A stretch of DNA of 26,471 nucleotides from Elysia marginata (taxonomy: Eukaryota > Mollusca > Gastropoda > Plakobranchidae). A program made the position numbers and the translations under genes. The stretch lies in assembly GCA_019649035.1 (NCBI GenBank), contig BMAT01008596.1, positions 6,663 through 33,133 of the forward strand. The letters are read 5' to 3'. Positions 11,468 through 23,400 of this stretch are shown here, one piece after another. Positions within the stretch are counted from its first letter, which is position 1, and each line of letters begins with the position of its first letter. The notes beneath the pieces are model-generated. The model searched no databases and was not told where the DNA came from. It saw only the letters and a program-made list of their open reading frames with translations.

Positions 11468-14400
11468 CTGTGAGGGTAGAGAGAAATTCAATTAGTTTGG
11501 TTTTAATCAGTTAACCAAGGGAATTAAAACAAGGATGCTAAATGGTTTTTGGAAAAAAAAAAACACTTGAATATGAGTCGAGCATTGCATCTCACATAGA
11601 ACAATATACTCTTAGACACCGACTGTGCAATAAACAATAAATGGATTTAAAAAATTAAAAAGGAAAACCCGACATTTGGGATCAATATCACATGTTGAAC
11701 AAGACAAAATTAAAATCATGTTGCTCTAATAGAAATGAAACTCTCAATTTTAAGTATTGATCTCAACCTTTTAGAAGGAAAATGAAAACACTTCTCCAAG
11801 ACTAGAAATGTATTTTTCAGTACAAAACAAAATATTCTGAGCAACCTTGACCAAGGTTTATCAACATGCTATAATTTGACTGTAATAGGCCGTATCCCAT
11901 ATTTTTTTCACGACACCATAATAATTACGGGCCAACCGTAATGGTGGCAACACTGCCATAAACCATAGATGGTTATATTGTTTCATGTAGTTGGCTTCCC
12001 AAAAATCATAAAGGCAATATTAAGAGACCAGTTAAAGGACATTTTGCCATTTAAAAAAAAAAAAGAGAGGGGGGGGGGAAGTAAAACATTATTCATGCAA
12101 TTAAACATAATCTATGAGCACACCTTGATGATGAGGTCCTCTGTGGCCCCTTTAGCCAGGTTGAAGTNNNNNNNNNNNNNNNNNNNNNNNNNNNNNNNNN
12201 NNNNNNNNNNNNNNNNNNNNNNNNNNNNNNNNNNNNNNNNNNNNNNNNNNNNNNNNNNNNNNNNNNNTGTTGATGTTTTTTTTAATTGTCATAAAATAAT
12301 CACAAACACAATAAGCATCTATTTCCCCCCTCTCTGTCTGTCTGTCTCTATCTCTCTCTCACTCCTTTAAGGTCATTGTGATTTAATTGCTTTCCATAAT
12401 GGGTCACGGTACTCTCTCTCTCTTTCGCTTTTCCTATTTACTTTCAATCTCTTTCTCAACATGAACAATAAATACTGAACCTAGTTATTATATTATGCTC
12501 CATGTTTTTGTTATTATATATGATGAACAAACACTGTTTGATCCTTCCGTTAAAGTGCAATTATTTTTGTTCTTTTAATGAAACAAGGCTGATATACTTT
12601 ACGCAAAAGGTCATGGTGATGGTTGAAATAAGAACTGAAGGTAGAAAGTTAAAGGGTGTCGTTACCTGTATACAAAAAAAAAAATAATATAAAACAAACT
12701 AAACTTTAGATCACCAAGCCGTTTTCTCTTGTTGAACATATAATATTTGTTGCTTCATAATGTGTAAATTACAAATGGACCTCACGCGGGGGTCATGTCC
12801 TAATTATTAATTAATAAACCTCTCAAAAAGCTCTGATTATCACGATTATCCCTAAAAATCACAAGTACCAAGCTAAAATCTTGATAAAATCACTAAATGA
12901 ACAGATAGAAAAATATTTTTCAGAGCGTCTTGTGCAGCAAGAAACGATGTTTCCAATGGTACTAATCTTGAGGTGCAAAAGAATTATGAATTTTAACAAT
13001 GCACGTTCAAATGATACTTTTGGGGACGTTTTTGTGATACCCAGGCGCTAGAGCAGAAACGGGCTTGCCCTCTATCAGCATCAAATTACCGGCAAGCGCC
13101 TGTGACAGCTGTAGAATATATATCGTCTCCTAAGCTCTGAGTAACTTTAAAACTAAGTTGCTACCCCCAGCGTTACAAAAAGACACCGTGATAAGTCGAG
13201 CATTGCATCTCACATAGAAGAATATACTCTTAGACACCAACTGTGCAATAAACAATAAATGGATTAAATAAAATTAAAAAGGAAAACCCGACATTTGGGA
13301 TCAATATCACATATTGAACTAGACGAAATTAAAATCATGTTGCTCTAATACAAATGAAACTTTCAATTTTAAGTATTGATCTCAACCTTTTCGAAGGAAA
13401 ACGAAAACACTTTTCCAAAACCAGAAATGTATTTTTGGGTACAAAACAAAATATTGTGAGCAACCTTGACCTAGGTTTATCAACATGGTATAATTTGACT
13501 GTAATAGGCTGTATTCCGTATTTTTTTCACGAAACCGTAATAATTACGGGCCAACCGTAATGGTGGCAACACTGCCATAAACCATAGATGGTTATATTGT
13601 TACATGTAGTTGGCTTCCCAAAAATTATAAATGCAATTCTAAGTGACCAGTTAAGGGATATTTTGCCATGAAAAAAAACGAGGAGTAAAACATTATTCAT
13701 GCAATTAAACATAATCCATGAGCACACCTTGATGATGAGGTCCTCTGTGGCGCCTTTAGCCAGGTTGAAGTAGGTAATCTCAGGGCTGAGCCTGGTGGCC
13801 ATGCGGTTGTACATCTGCCAGCAAGTCTCGGCAAGCTCCTTGGCTGAATCCAGGTACTCGTCACCCTCACCAAGATCGTAATGGTGGGCCAGGGCCAGCG
13901 TTCCCGCGTAGAAACACACCAAGTGGTCCTGACAGGAGAGTGTAACATGTCGTAACGTAACAATCACGCAGGAAAAGTAGAATCAAAGGTGGTAGATAAT
14001 GCAGTGTTCAAAGAAAAAGCCAGGATGTAAGATAATACTATAAAGTCGTAGATCATTATGTGTATATGCGCTTTATGAAATGCAATGTATTAATGCATTA
14101 AAGTGGCTACTGGTTGGGTCGGTGTCAGTATAATGTGACCGGCTGAGGCTAAGTCATGGTATCCCCGCTAGTCTCTGGGTGGCAGCCCGTAAATTGTCAT
14201 TGGGACCCAAGCCCTGAGAGCACCTTTGAAGTGGAATTGGGCTTGTAAATATACAATCAATCAATCAATCAATCAAGCATTAAAGTGGTCCACTTCTAAC
14301 ATCTTGCTCCCTACTCTCCTGCTTTGCTTTATACTGCGCCAAAACAATGAGACAAAACTTTTCCAACATCAACCGTTTCCCTTGACATCACACTTATATG

Positions 14401-17400
14401 CTTCAGATTTGATTAATATTGCGATTTTTTTCAAAGAAAAAAAGAGCTAAATTTAAATATTTAACCCTTTTTACAGCTTTCTCAAGACGCTATGAACACA
14501 AACAATGGGCACCTTGATATTACTATTAGGTGATGACAACTGTACTGTGCAGTCTAGACCAGCTATTTCAAAGTCTTTGCGTGAGAACAAAATTATCCCG
14601 CACTCAGGTTTTCAAGATACATAAATAAAAAGAGAAAAACATTTCAAAATTTGTAATGAGTTTACAAAGCATGGAAACAAAAATGGCACGCGTTACTGGG
14701 CATTTATTATGACACTGTTTACTACTGTGACAGACTGAAAGGCAAAACTTGATATTCGCTAGGATAGTTGAAGTTGAAATAAAACACATAAAACTTATGT
14801 AAGCCCTAAATGATTTTAAATGTACATTTTATGCATGTTCACAGATTTTTGATGCAAATCTTTGTAGCTTGTTGAACCATTTTATCAAGGGGTGACTCAA
14901 CTAGCAAATCTGATTTGACACCTCTGCCCTATTCCCAGTTCAAACAACTACTCTCTTGAGAGTCTTGAACCCAAAGCCTCTACACAAGTGCTTCCCGTCT
15001 CCTTCACCCCACAAATACGAGAGCCTACTTCTCTCCACTGCTAATTTCATACTTTTTAAAATCTTTCAATGAAGGTGATAATAGTCAAGCTGACCAAGCC
15101 CTATATCTAGCAAAACAATTATCGACGAGTGTCACAAGCCCTGGCAAGATACCACTGTTTCCCTCATCTCTGGATTCAAAACACAAAGTACCAGAGCAAT
15201 GAGAAAAGGTCACTCAAGGCTTCATTAAGCTAGCCCTATTTCCTATGATCTTGATAGGCGGAGCAGGGTTAACATGCAGTGTTAACACAATAGCTCATCT
15301 TTTCTTCAATTGAAGAAGCAGACATAGATCAAGTGCTGCGATTGATTTATCAATCTCTTCTCCCTCCCCTCCAATTCCTATGCAATTTCTAGGTAAAAAA
15401 ACAAAGGTTTCCCACTTTTGACACAAATCAGAGGGAACAAGGGACAGGGTCCTTGTTTTCTAACCACATAGCGTAATGAGGTAGTTTGCTATTGCTTCCC
15501 CCCCTTCCCCCACACACATTTTTACTGTTACCTGGTCTTTAGATGCCTAGCTAACCATCAAGTGCTGGGTAGGCAAAGGGAGACAAATAAAAATTTGCCC
15601 AGACTTGGGATTCGACCCACCTCGGGTAGATAGACACAATACACAGACATGTGCCACATAGCTTGCCAAGTTATCGCATTGCATTGTTTTTTCTCAGGGC
15701 TGTAGGCTAAGTTACCCGCTGGTGCCAAATAATCAACAATTTGACTTCAAAATAACAGGATTCCTTCATTTTACTTCAATTCAACCAATAGTTTTCTACT
15801 GCTCACAGAAGGAAATATTTAGTGAAAATTACTTGTTTTGGATATAAGTTGGTTGGACAGAGCTAAAGAGAGCAATAATTTTAAAATTATTCAAAGATGT
15901 GCAAAACACATGATGCAGAAAAAAATAAAATAATGCAATAGTATTATTAGTCTACTAATAAGGTAAAAGAGCTAAAGCCAAATCAAAATTTAAAATTCAT
16001 AGCAAAGAAACCACGATGAATGATAAAATAGTATTGCAATAATTTAACATTGTAAAAAATTTAAAACAAATGAAAAAAAAGGCACTGTTAACAGCTATAC
16101 AGCCAAAAGACATAAAACCTGCAATGTCATGGCCAAAGTAAGAAAGTAATGCAATAAGGTAGAAAAAAAATTTGAAAAAATGAAAATGCCAACAACAAAG
16201 CAAATAAAATGTATCAATCAATAGTAGACCAATTCAAATGAGCAAGAAACATGTTACTAAAAGAAAAGATGTCGATATCAAATAAAACAAAGAGATTATA
16301 TACAGCTACAGCAAAGAAAGAAAAATCCAGACCGCTGAAACATTATAACTGTGTGGCGTTGTGGTGTAGTGGTAGACGCTCAGCTTTCGGATTGAGAGGT
16401 GCGGGGTTTGAGTCCTGCTTTCGGCAAGTCGATGTTTAGTCCTTGAGAAAGGCTATTTACACACATTTCTTCGCCTCACTCATGCGTTAAATGAGTATCC
16501 GACTATAGGCAGTGAAAGATCTTGTCAGAATGCTAGAGTGATACGCTTAACTTGCTGCTCCTCTGTGGTTTCAGAAGGTACTTCGGTTGGGAATGGCCTG
16601 TCGGGGAACCCATGTAAAGCGCTTAGAGCACATTAGTGGATAAGTGCTATATAAAAATGGTCTCTATTTATTTAATCTTGCAATTACAAGTTAACATTTC
16701 GATTATTAAAAGTTGACATTTCAAGTTATATTTAGAGGAGGAAGAGATAGAGCTTTTGAAGGAAGGGGGTAGGTACTCACAGAGATCAAAACAATGCACC
16801 ATAGACATACAGTGACGTACCATCTTTGGACTAAAATTCCTCCCACCAAGCAGTTCACCAATGAAGAGAAGCTTGTTTGGCTCTGAGCGACGGAACAGCT
16901 TCGACTTGATGCCTCTGTAACTGTCTTCAAAATCCCTTTTAAAGCTGTGGAATTGAAAGGGGGGGAAATATTATATGTCTAGCAACCAGACATTATGAGT
17001 CTTAAGTCGAAATTGGAAGGTAGTCAGATATTGGTATCACAGAAAAGCTTATTTTCTTTTTTTTTTTAAATTTACAACAATTAGAAAAGCTCTATCATGC
17101 ATCTTATGAAGTTATAGCTGTTTGAAGTCCGCAGGGTTGTGAAATTTCAGAAAAGGGAGTGAATAGCATTTAAAGTTTACACAACTATAAAGGTGTAGAG
17201 GCCTTAGCAGCCATACCCATAAAACAAGACATTTCAACATGGATTAGTCGTAAATACTGTTCAGAAAAGGTTACAGCGTCAATATCTAAATCTAAATTAA
17301 AAAAATGTTGCCTTCTGAACCTCACTGAACTTTAAAGCCTGTATCTCAAAACTAAGCCATTTGACTTACACAGAATTCGGGACCTATATATATTTATATA

Positions 17401-20400
17401 ATTGTCATATTTACCTAAATTTTGTACCTCCCCATTACTTCAAAGTTTTGGGCAGCTCTGCCCTCATCAAATAGCTGACTATCTGATGAGGGAAGAGCTG
17501 CCCCAAACTTCGAAGTAATGGCGAGGTGCAAAATTTAAGTAATATGACAATTATTACGCTCCTAAAGTAGAGCACTCTACAAATTATGTTATTTCACCCT
17601 AAAACCTATAATATATTTATATATATATTTACACAATTTCACACTGAATTAACAGAGATAAGAGTTTTAAATCTGAGCTACAAGAAGACCCATTAAATAT
17701 ATTACAAAACAGGCACAAAAAGGTTTAACAACTGAATTTAGTCATGGGCATGAAAAAAGTTCTTACAGTTATGGCATGACTGTTTAAATTTCTTTTTCTT
17801 GCAGAAGCAACTACTGATCTCTCATGAGATACACATGTACATTAACTCACTTCCACACGAATGTAATTTAATTTTTGTTTTCATTACTGGCACTTGTGTT
17901 TCCTATGTCTGACAAGCTTAGCTTAGCAAGACAGAGCATGCATGCTGTCATGGACAACCAAAGTGCAAGATCTTCAATATAGTTTTCACTGCAGATACTG
18001 CACTTTGGCAGCATATTCAACCCAGGTGTTTTGTAAAAAAAGAAAGAACAAAATACTGATCCTATACTGCATTTTGTTTGACAACTGCAGTATATAAGGC
18101 TTCAACCTGAATCAACAGGAGATGAAACAATTCAACAATACAGCCATGTTTAAACCAAGCACAATATCAAATGGAGAGAAAAAAATGCGACTTTATACTG
18201 ATGCAGTGTGTAACTGTGCCTGAATAGACACCACTACATGCTTGGCACTAAGGTGACATACTGATCTAATTTCTTGTTGCTCTGAATCCATTGTTTCAAC
18301 AGGTATTCGTAGTAGCTGTCCCCCCTGGCACCGAGAGTTATGGTTCCCGAAGGCCGGAACGTCCCTGTGTTAGCGTTGATAAAGATGGGCACCAAACCGT
18401 CGCCTTTATTTAGGGAGTGGATATGCATAGATACTTGATCAACCGCCTCCTAGAAAAGAATTGAAAGGAGAAAATTTTCTTTAGCGTACATAAGTCTTTT
18501 TCAAGGAAATTCCAATTCCCTAATTAGAAATCTTTCCTGAGTCTAAGCATTGACAATATGTCTTGCAACCAATCAAATTTAGCTCTTACGTCAAAATTTG
18601 AAGGAAGTCAGATATTGTTATCATCAAAAAACTTATTTTCTCGACTTTTAAATGCAATAAACAGAAAAGATCTATCATGCTTCTGTATCAAGTTATAGCT
18701 GTTTGAAGTAGGCAAGGTTAAAACTTGAGAAATTTCAGAAAAGGGGGAAAAAAGCATTTAAAGTTTAGACAATTATAAGGGTGTTGAGACCTTAGCAACC
18801 ATACAAATTATGATTATTACACATAAAGCATGAAATTTTAACATGAATTAGGTATGAAACTGTTTAAAAATGGTTTTAGCATCAACATCTAAAATAAAAA
18901 AAAAATTTTTTTGATTTCTGAACACCCACTAAACTTGAAAAGCCTATATCTCAAAACTAAGCAATTCAACTTATGACTCATTTGGACAGAATGCGAGACA
19001 TATTAGCTTTCCATAACTCTTGCATCCAGAGCAAATGAGTTGAAAGTCATCAACTCTATTCTTGAGAAAACGCCATTTCATGGTCTATTTTTTTCTTCTT
19101 TTTCTATATATTTTCAATCAACAAAAATATTGATAGTTTTATGAATCTTTTGACGTTTGGAAGCTTAGCAAAATGTCTTGTTCATAACAAATATGCTTTT
19201 TTAAAGGTGAAACTTGTGTTATCTGACTCATACACCCTGGACGTGAGACATATTTTCAAAGAAATTAACAGTGCAGCAACATTTGACTACGCTACCTGAA
19301 AATAATGAAAATTTCCTTACTATCAGAAGCCTGACTTTAGAAATCTTACAAAAAAAAAACAACAAATCCAACTCTACAGGCACTGTTATCACAGTTATGT
19401 ACATAAGAATTGTAGCAAAACCCAGTTATCAATAATTTATGCTTCATGAATTTTAAAGCAGTCAGCTCTATTCTGTTTGCTCATATCTACCCCTTTGAAA
19501 AAATTTGGCAAGATAATATGCAACTTATCTATCTGCACTGACCTCAAATCTTTTGTCACCAGAGACAGCACTCAGATCTCGAAACTCTAACTGAAGGGTC
19601 GCCACCTCAGCTGTGCTACTATCAGGACCCCACCGAGGGGCCCTTGCGTGACCTTGAGCCAAATTTACGTCAGAATATGGTATTTTGGAGCGAGAATTAA
19701 AGGCAGGAAGTAGGCGCTGCCCTAACTCTGTCTATGTGGTTAGAAAAGAAGAAAATTGATAATAAGGAAAAAAAAAATTTTTAATCAGCATTTTAAATAA
19801 CTATAATTGTGATGATGTATAAATGTAGCATTTAAAGCAAACCAAATTTTAGCCACCAAATTTTGCCAGCTTCTTATCTGACTGTCCTACTATCTTTAGC
19901 TTATTTCGTTATTGGCTTTCCTTCTTGTACAGAACCATGTAAAAATGAATTATCAAGCCCTGGGTTCTACTGCATATTCACATATTACCTTGAGAATGAG
20001 TTCAAGACGGTGTTTAAAAAAAAGTACCCCCCCCTTTACATCTAAAAGCATGTTTAATATACTTTTCCTGCCTATGTAAAAGACTACGACAGACCAAGAA
20101 ACATGATAAAATATCAATTTGGTTTGATGAAACTTTGAGGGTTTTACATGAAACAAAACAAAAAATTAAAGAAGGTGAACAAATCTTGATTATTGTGATG
20201 GCCATAATATTGAACAGATATTTCAACCCCACCCTCCATCCCATTCCAAAGAAAGTCAAGAAACTGTATCTGCAAAAACTGGCCATGGGAATTTCAATTT
20301 TTTTCCTTTCCACAATCTTCAACAACATAATACAAAGCCCTCTCTTACTGCTTTCTCCTTCATGATCTCGTCTCCGGAAAGGTGATACGTAGATAGAAGC

Positions 20401-23400
20401 GACCCCAAGACACGGATAGTGATTTCAAACAGATTCACAAACTTATCCTTCTTGAAGCTCAGCTTGTCTCTCACCCAGTCCCTTGCTTCTTCGTATTCTG
20501 ATGATGATAACAAAACATACAATTAAAATTGATCAATGAGAAACAGAATATCCAAATAACTAAGTTTAAGTGGGCGTTATGAAAATGAAACACTTCATAA
20601 ATCCGAGCCCACATGCCAGAACCTAGAAAAAGTTGAGCACAATTTTACTACAGAAAAAAGTATTCAAATGTATTTGGACCTCTCTGTTTTAGAATGTAAT
20701 TTTATCACCAGAATTTTTTTTTTTAAATCAAAACTGAGTTAAATCTGTTTTTGATATATCAAGGAATCAAACTGAGGAACTTTTGCCATCATGACAGTCC
20801 AATTCTCTGCAAGTTGGGCTACAACTGCTTCACTGCATCTCAAAAAACATTAGTTTTTTATTAAATTAGCAACTTCACAACATCTATAACCCATCATTTC
20901 ACAAAAGCTTTAAGAATTCATCATTTCCATTCATCACAAATAGGTAAAACTGGGTGGCAAATTCACAGCCTGTGTTCTCAAAAGTTTAAAAACTGAAGAT
21001 AAACTAGCAGCTCTGAGGAAATGGACTGAAACAGCTGTTCGTCGAAAGATACTGAGCTGTATCTCACCTTCCTTCAGTCCCATTATGATCATGGTGTCCA
21101 GTGAGTCTACCAGGGTAAGGCCTGTGCCGAACCACTCAGTAGATGTTTTGCTGAGAGGATGAAGTTCATCATGGCCCCAGGCATACTTCTTGTACGCCTT
21201 CCATGCATGCCTGAATGCTTCAACCACTTGTTCTTGTCTCTCATTTCTGACTTGACCTACAGAAACAGTATGCACATTGGTGAGTTAATAAAAGAGGAAA
21301 AAAAAAAAAAGGAAAATAGAATGAACACTACTTTTCAATGAAAACAAGTAGGAACTTGTACATTAGTCTTTTTTTATTTTCGTGGCTGGCACTTAAATGG
21401 TTGTGTTTCCCTTTGTTGTGGGACTTTTCTTGTATTTAAACTATTATGAAAAGCAAACCACAGTTGGACACGCTTATGGGGAAGTTAGTGGAGAAGGCTT
21501 CATTTACTTGATCAATAAGATTTCCATGATTTTCTGAGTATCATGCACATAAAAGAATCTTATTGTTCAGACACAGATATGATGAAATAGCAAATTTATC
21601 ATCTAGTCCTCACGGCAACAAAAGTGGTCAGAATTCTGCTTCTTTAGTTTTTTCTTTGATGTACCTGGACCAGCCACAGCATCTCGAAGGGAAGTTTATT
21701 AGCAGTGATAAAGATGTCAGAGGGCAATTAATGGCCTCACAAGCCACTGAATTCAGAGGTAGGCAACCAAATGCGCCAAAAACATAAAAAAAATTTGGCT
21801 TTAAAAAAAAAAAAAATTAATTAAGCCTCCATCATGTCACCTCATGCTGGATAATCTATTTCACCGTTTCAATCAAATCTTAAGCTTCAGTTGCAATTTT
21901 TTTATTTAAAACACTTTGAAAGAAAAAAGATTTCTACTCTTGTTTTGAACTAATGCTAGAAAATTCTATGATGTTAGTGAGAACTCTTTTTTTTTTTTTT
22001 ATTTTATCTAAAATTTCTTTAGCTTTCTGTAGTGACAAACTTGATCTTACCATTGAAGAAATCATACTGTCCTTTGCTGGGAACATCAATCTGAGGAATC
22101 TGAAGATTTAGAAAGAAAAAGACACACAAAAAAAAGATATGAAAATGAGGAGGACAAAAGCGAAAATAAGTAGTTCTGTGTTCTCAAAAGTTTAAAAGAA
22201 AATACAATGGTATAAGCTAAGTTCAATGAAAGTGTGATAATATTTATGAGACATTATATCTTGAACAAAAGTTAAAAAAACTAAGCATTTTAACCTCAAC
22301 AAAGGTAGCTTTTTAATTTCATACAAAGCATGAATTTAAATTAGCTACCAGGATTGTTTATAGTAAACTTTTGAAGGTATATCATTATTCATCTGAACAA
22401 GTAGAGTAGGCCTATATTTGTTTTCAAGAGTGTTCATGTACATAGGCCTATGTACATTATATCATATATTAGGTCTTAAAAATTACTTATTTTCTATCTC
22501 ATGTCAACTAAGCCTGTGATCAAATATTGTTTTGAGTTGAAGATAACTTTGAATGCACAGATCAAACAAATAATTTTGAAGTTTATAAAACACTTTTCCA
22601 CACAAGGAGAATTTGAAGAAAAAAAAACCAATGACTTTATGAAATTCAAAACAAAAATATTATTTGGCTGTCCTGACCCAATCTGACAGAACAAAATTGA
22701 TATGTCAACAAAAAAAGACAGAATCACACATAACATATAAATTATGACTTCATGACAAAACTACAGAGACTCATTGTGGTTTTGCCTTCTAAATTATGGT
22801 AACTCTTAACTCTATTTTTTTCATGTTTTGTTTTCTACTTTTCAGCTTATTACATATTTCAAGCAAGATCTGCAATCTCACTTATAAATGAAATATTTTA
22901 TTCAGTAACAAAGTCTAATATGACAACACCATTGACTCGCGCATGATCTTTTGTAAATGGCATAGAAGAATTAAACTGGAAAGAGCAAGCAGCATTTAGA
23001 ATGAAAAAGGAGAAAGGTAGAAAAAGTTTCAGTGCACTCACATCTGGTATGATCCCTTCTTCTTTCTCATCCTGATCATTCTGTGCCTAATGGACAAAAA
23101 ATAAATTCAAACAAAAAAGAGAAAGAGATGCAAATTGTTTCAACTAGTATTCTTTAATTAAAACCATGAGCATTATTTGTTGGGAATGATAAAGTTTAGC
23201 ATTACATGTATATCCATGTTGGAAGATTGATAGAAAAATGTTTAGTTAATCTACCACCTTGATATAAAAGTAATCTATCAGTAGTCATTCAATATCTACT
23301 ACTAACCGAAACAGCATATACCAATAAACTATTATTTCAAATTTTACTATCTTGTGATTTAGATTCTCTTGCTCGAGTTGCACTCAAAAGCAACTTTTTA

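Larger units (their letters stand above)
13929..16820 (-). other. MAN1B1: MAN1B1 intron 9 (2.9 kb), retroposon-bearing
   Basis: This is the longest intron. It holds SINE-like elements at 14107-14276, 15540-15675 and 16351-16660. The remaining sequence is AT-rich with no nested gene that I can support. Confidence 0.85.

Noticed and set aside
11969-12370. 133-codon plus-strand frame running through the N gap
   Set aside because: It is open only because the gap translates as X; it lies in duplicated intron and antisense exon sequence.
13697-13963. 88-codon minus-strand frame overlapping exon 10
   Set aside because: It is a shadow frame of the MAN1B1 exon, which has clear GH47 homology in the other frame.
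15600-15675. Possible functional tRNA gene on the minus strand
   Set aside because: Box A and B words are present, but I could not form a convincing clover-leaf with matching acceptor stem; a SINE head fits better.
16251-16439. 62-codon plus-strand frame containing [21 protein letters not shown]
   Set aside because: It is the translation of the tRNA-like head of the SINE, a well-known artefact, not a gene.
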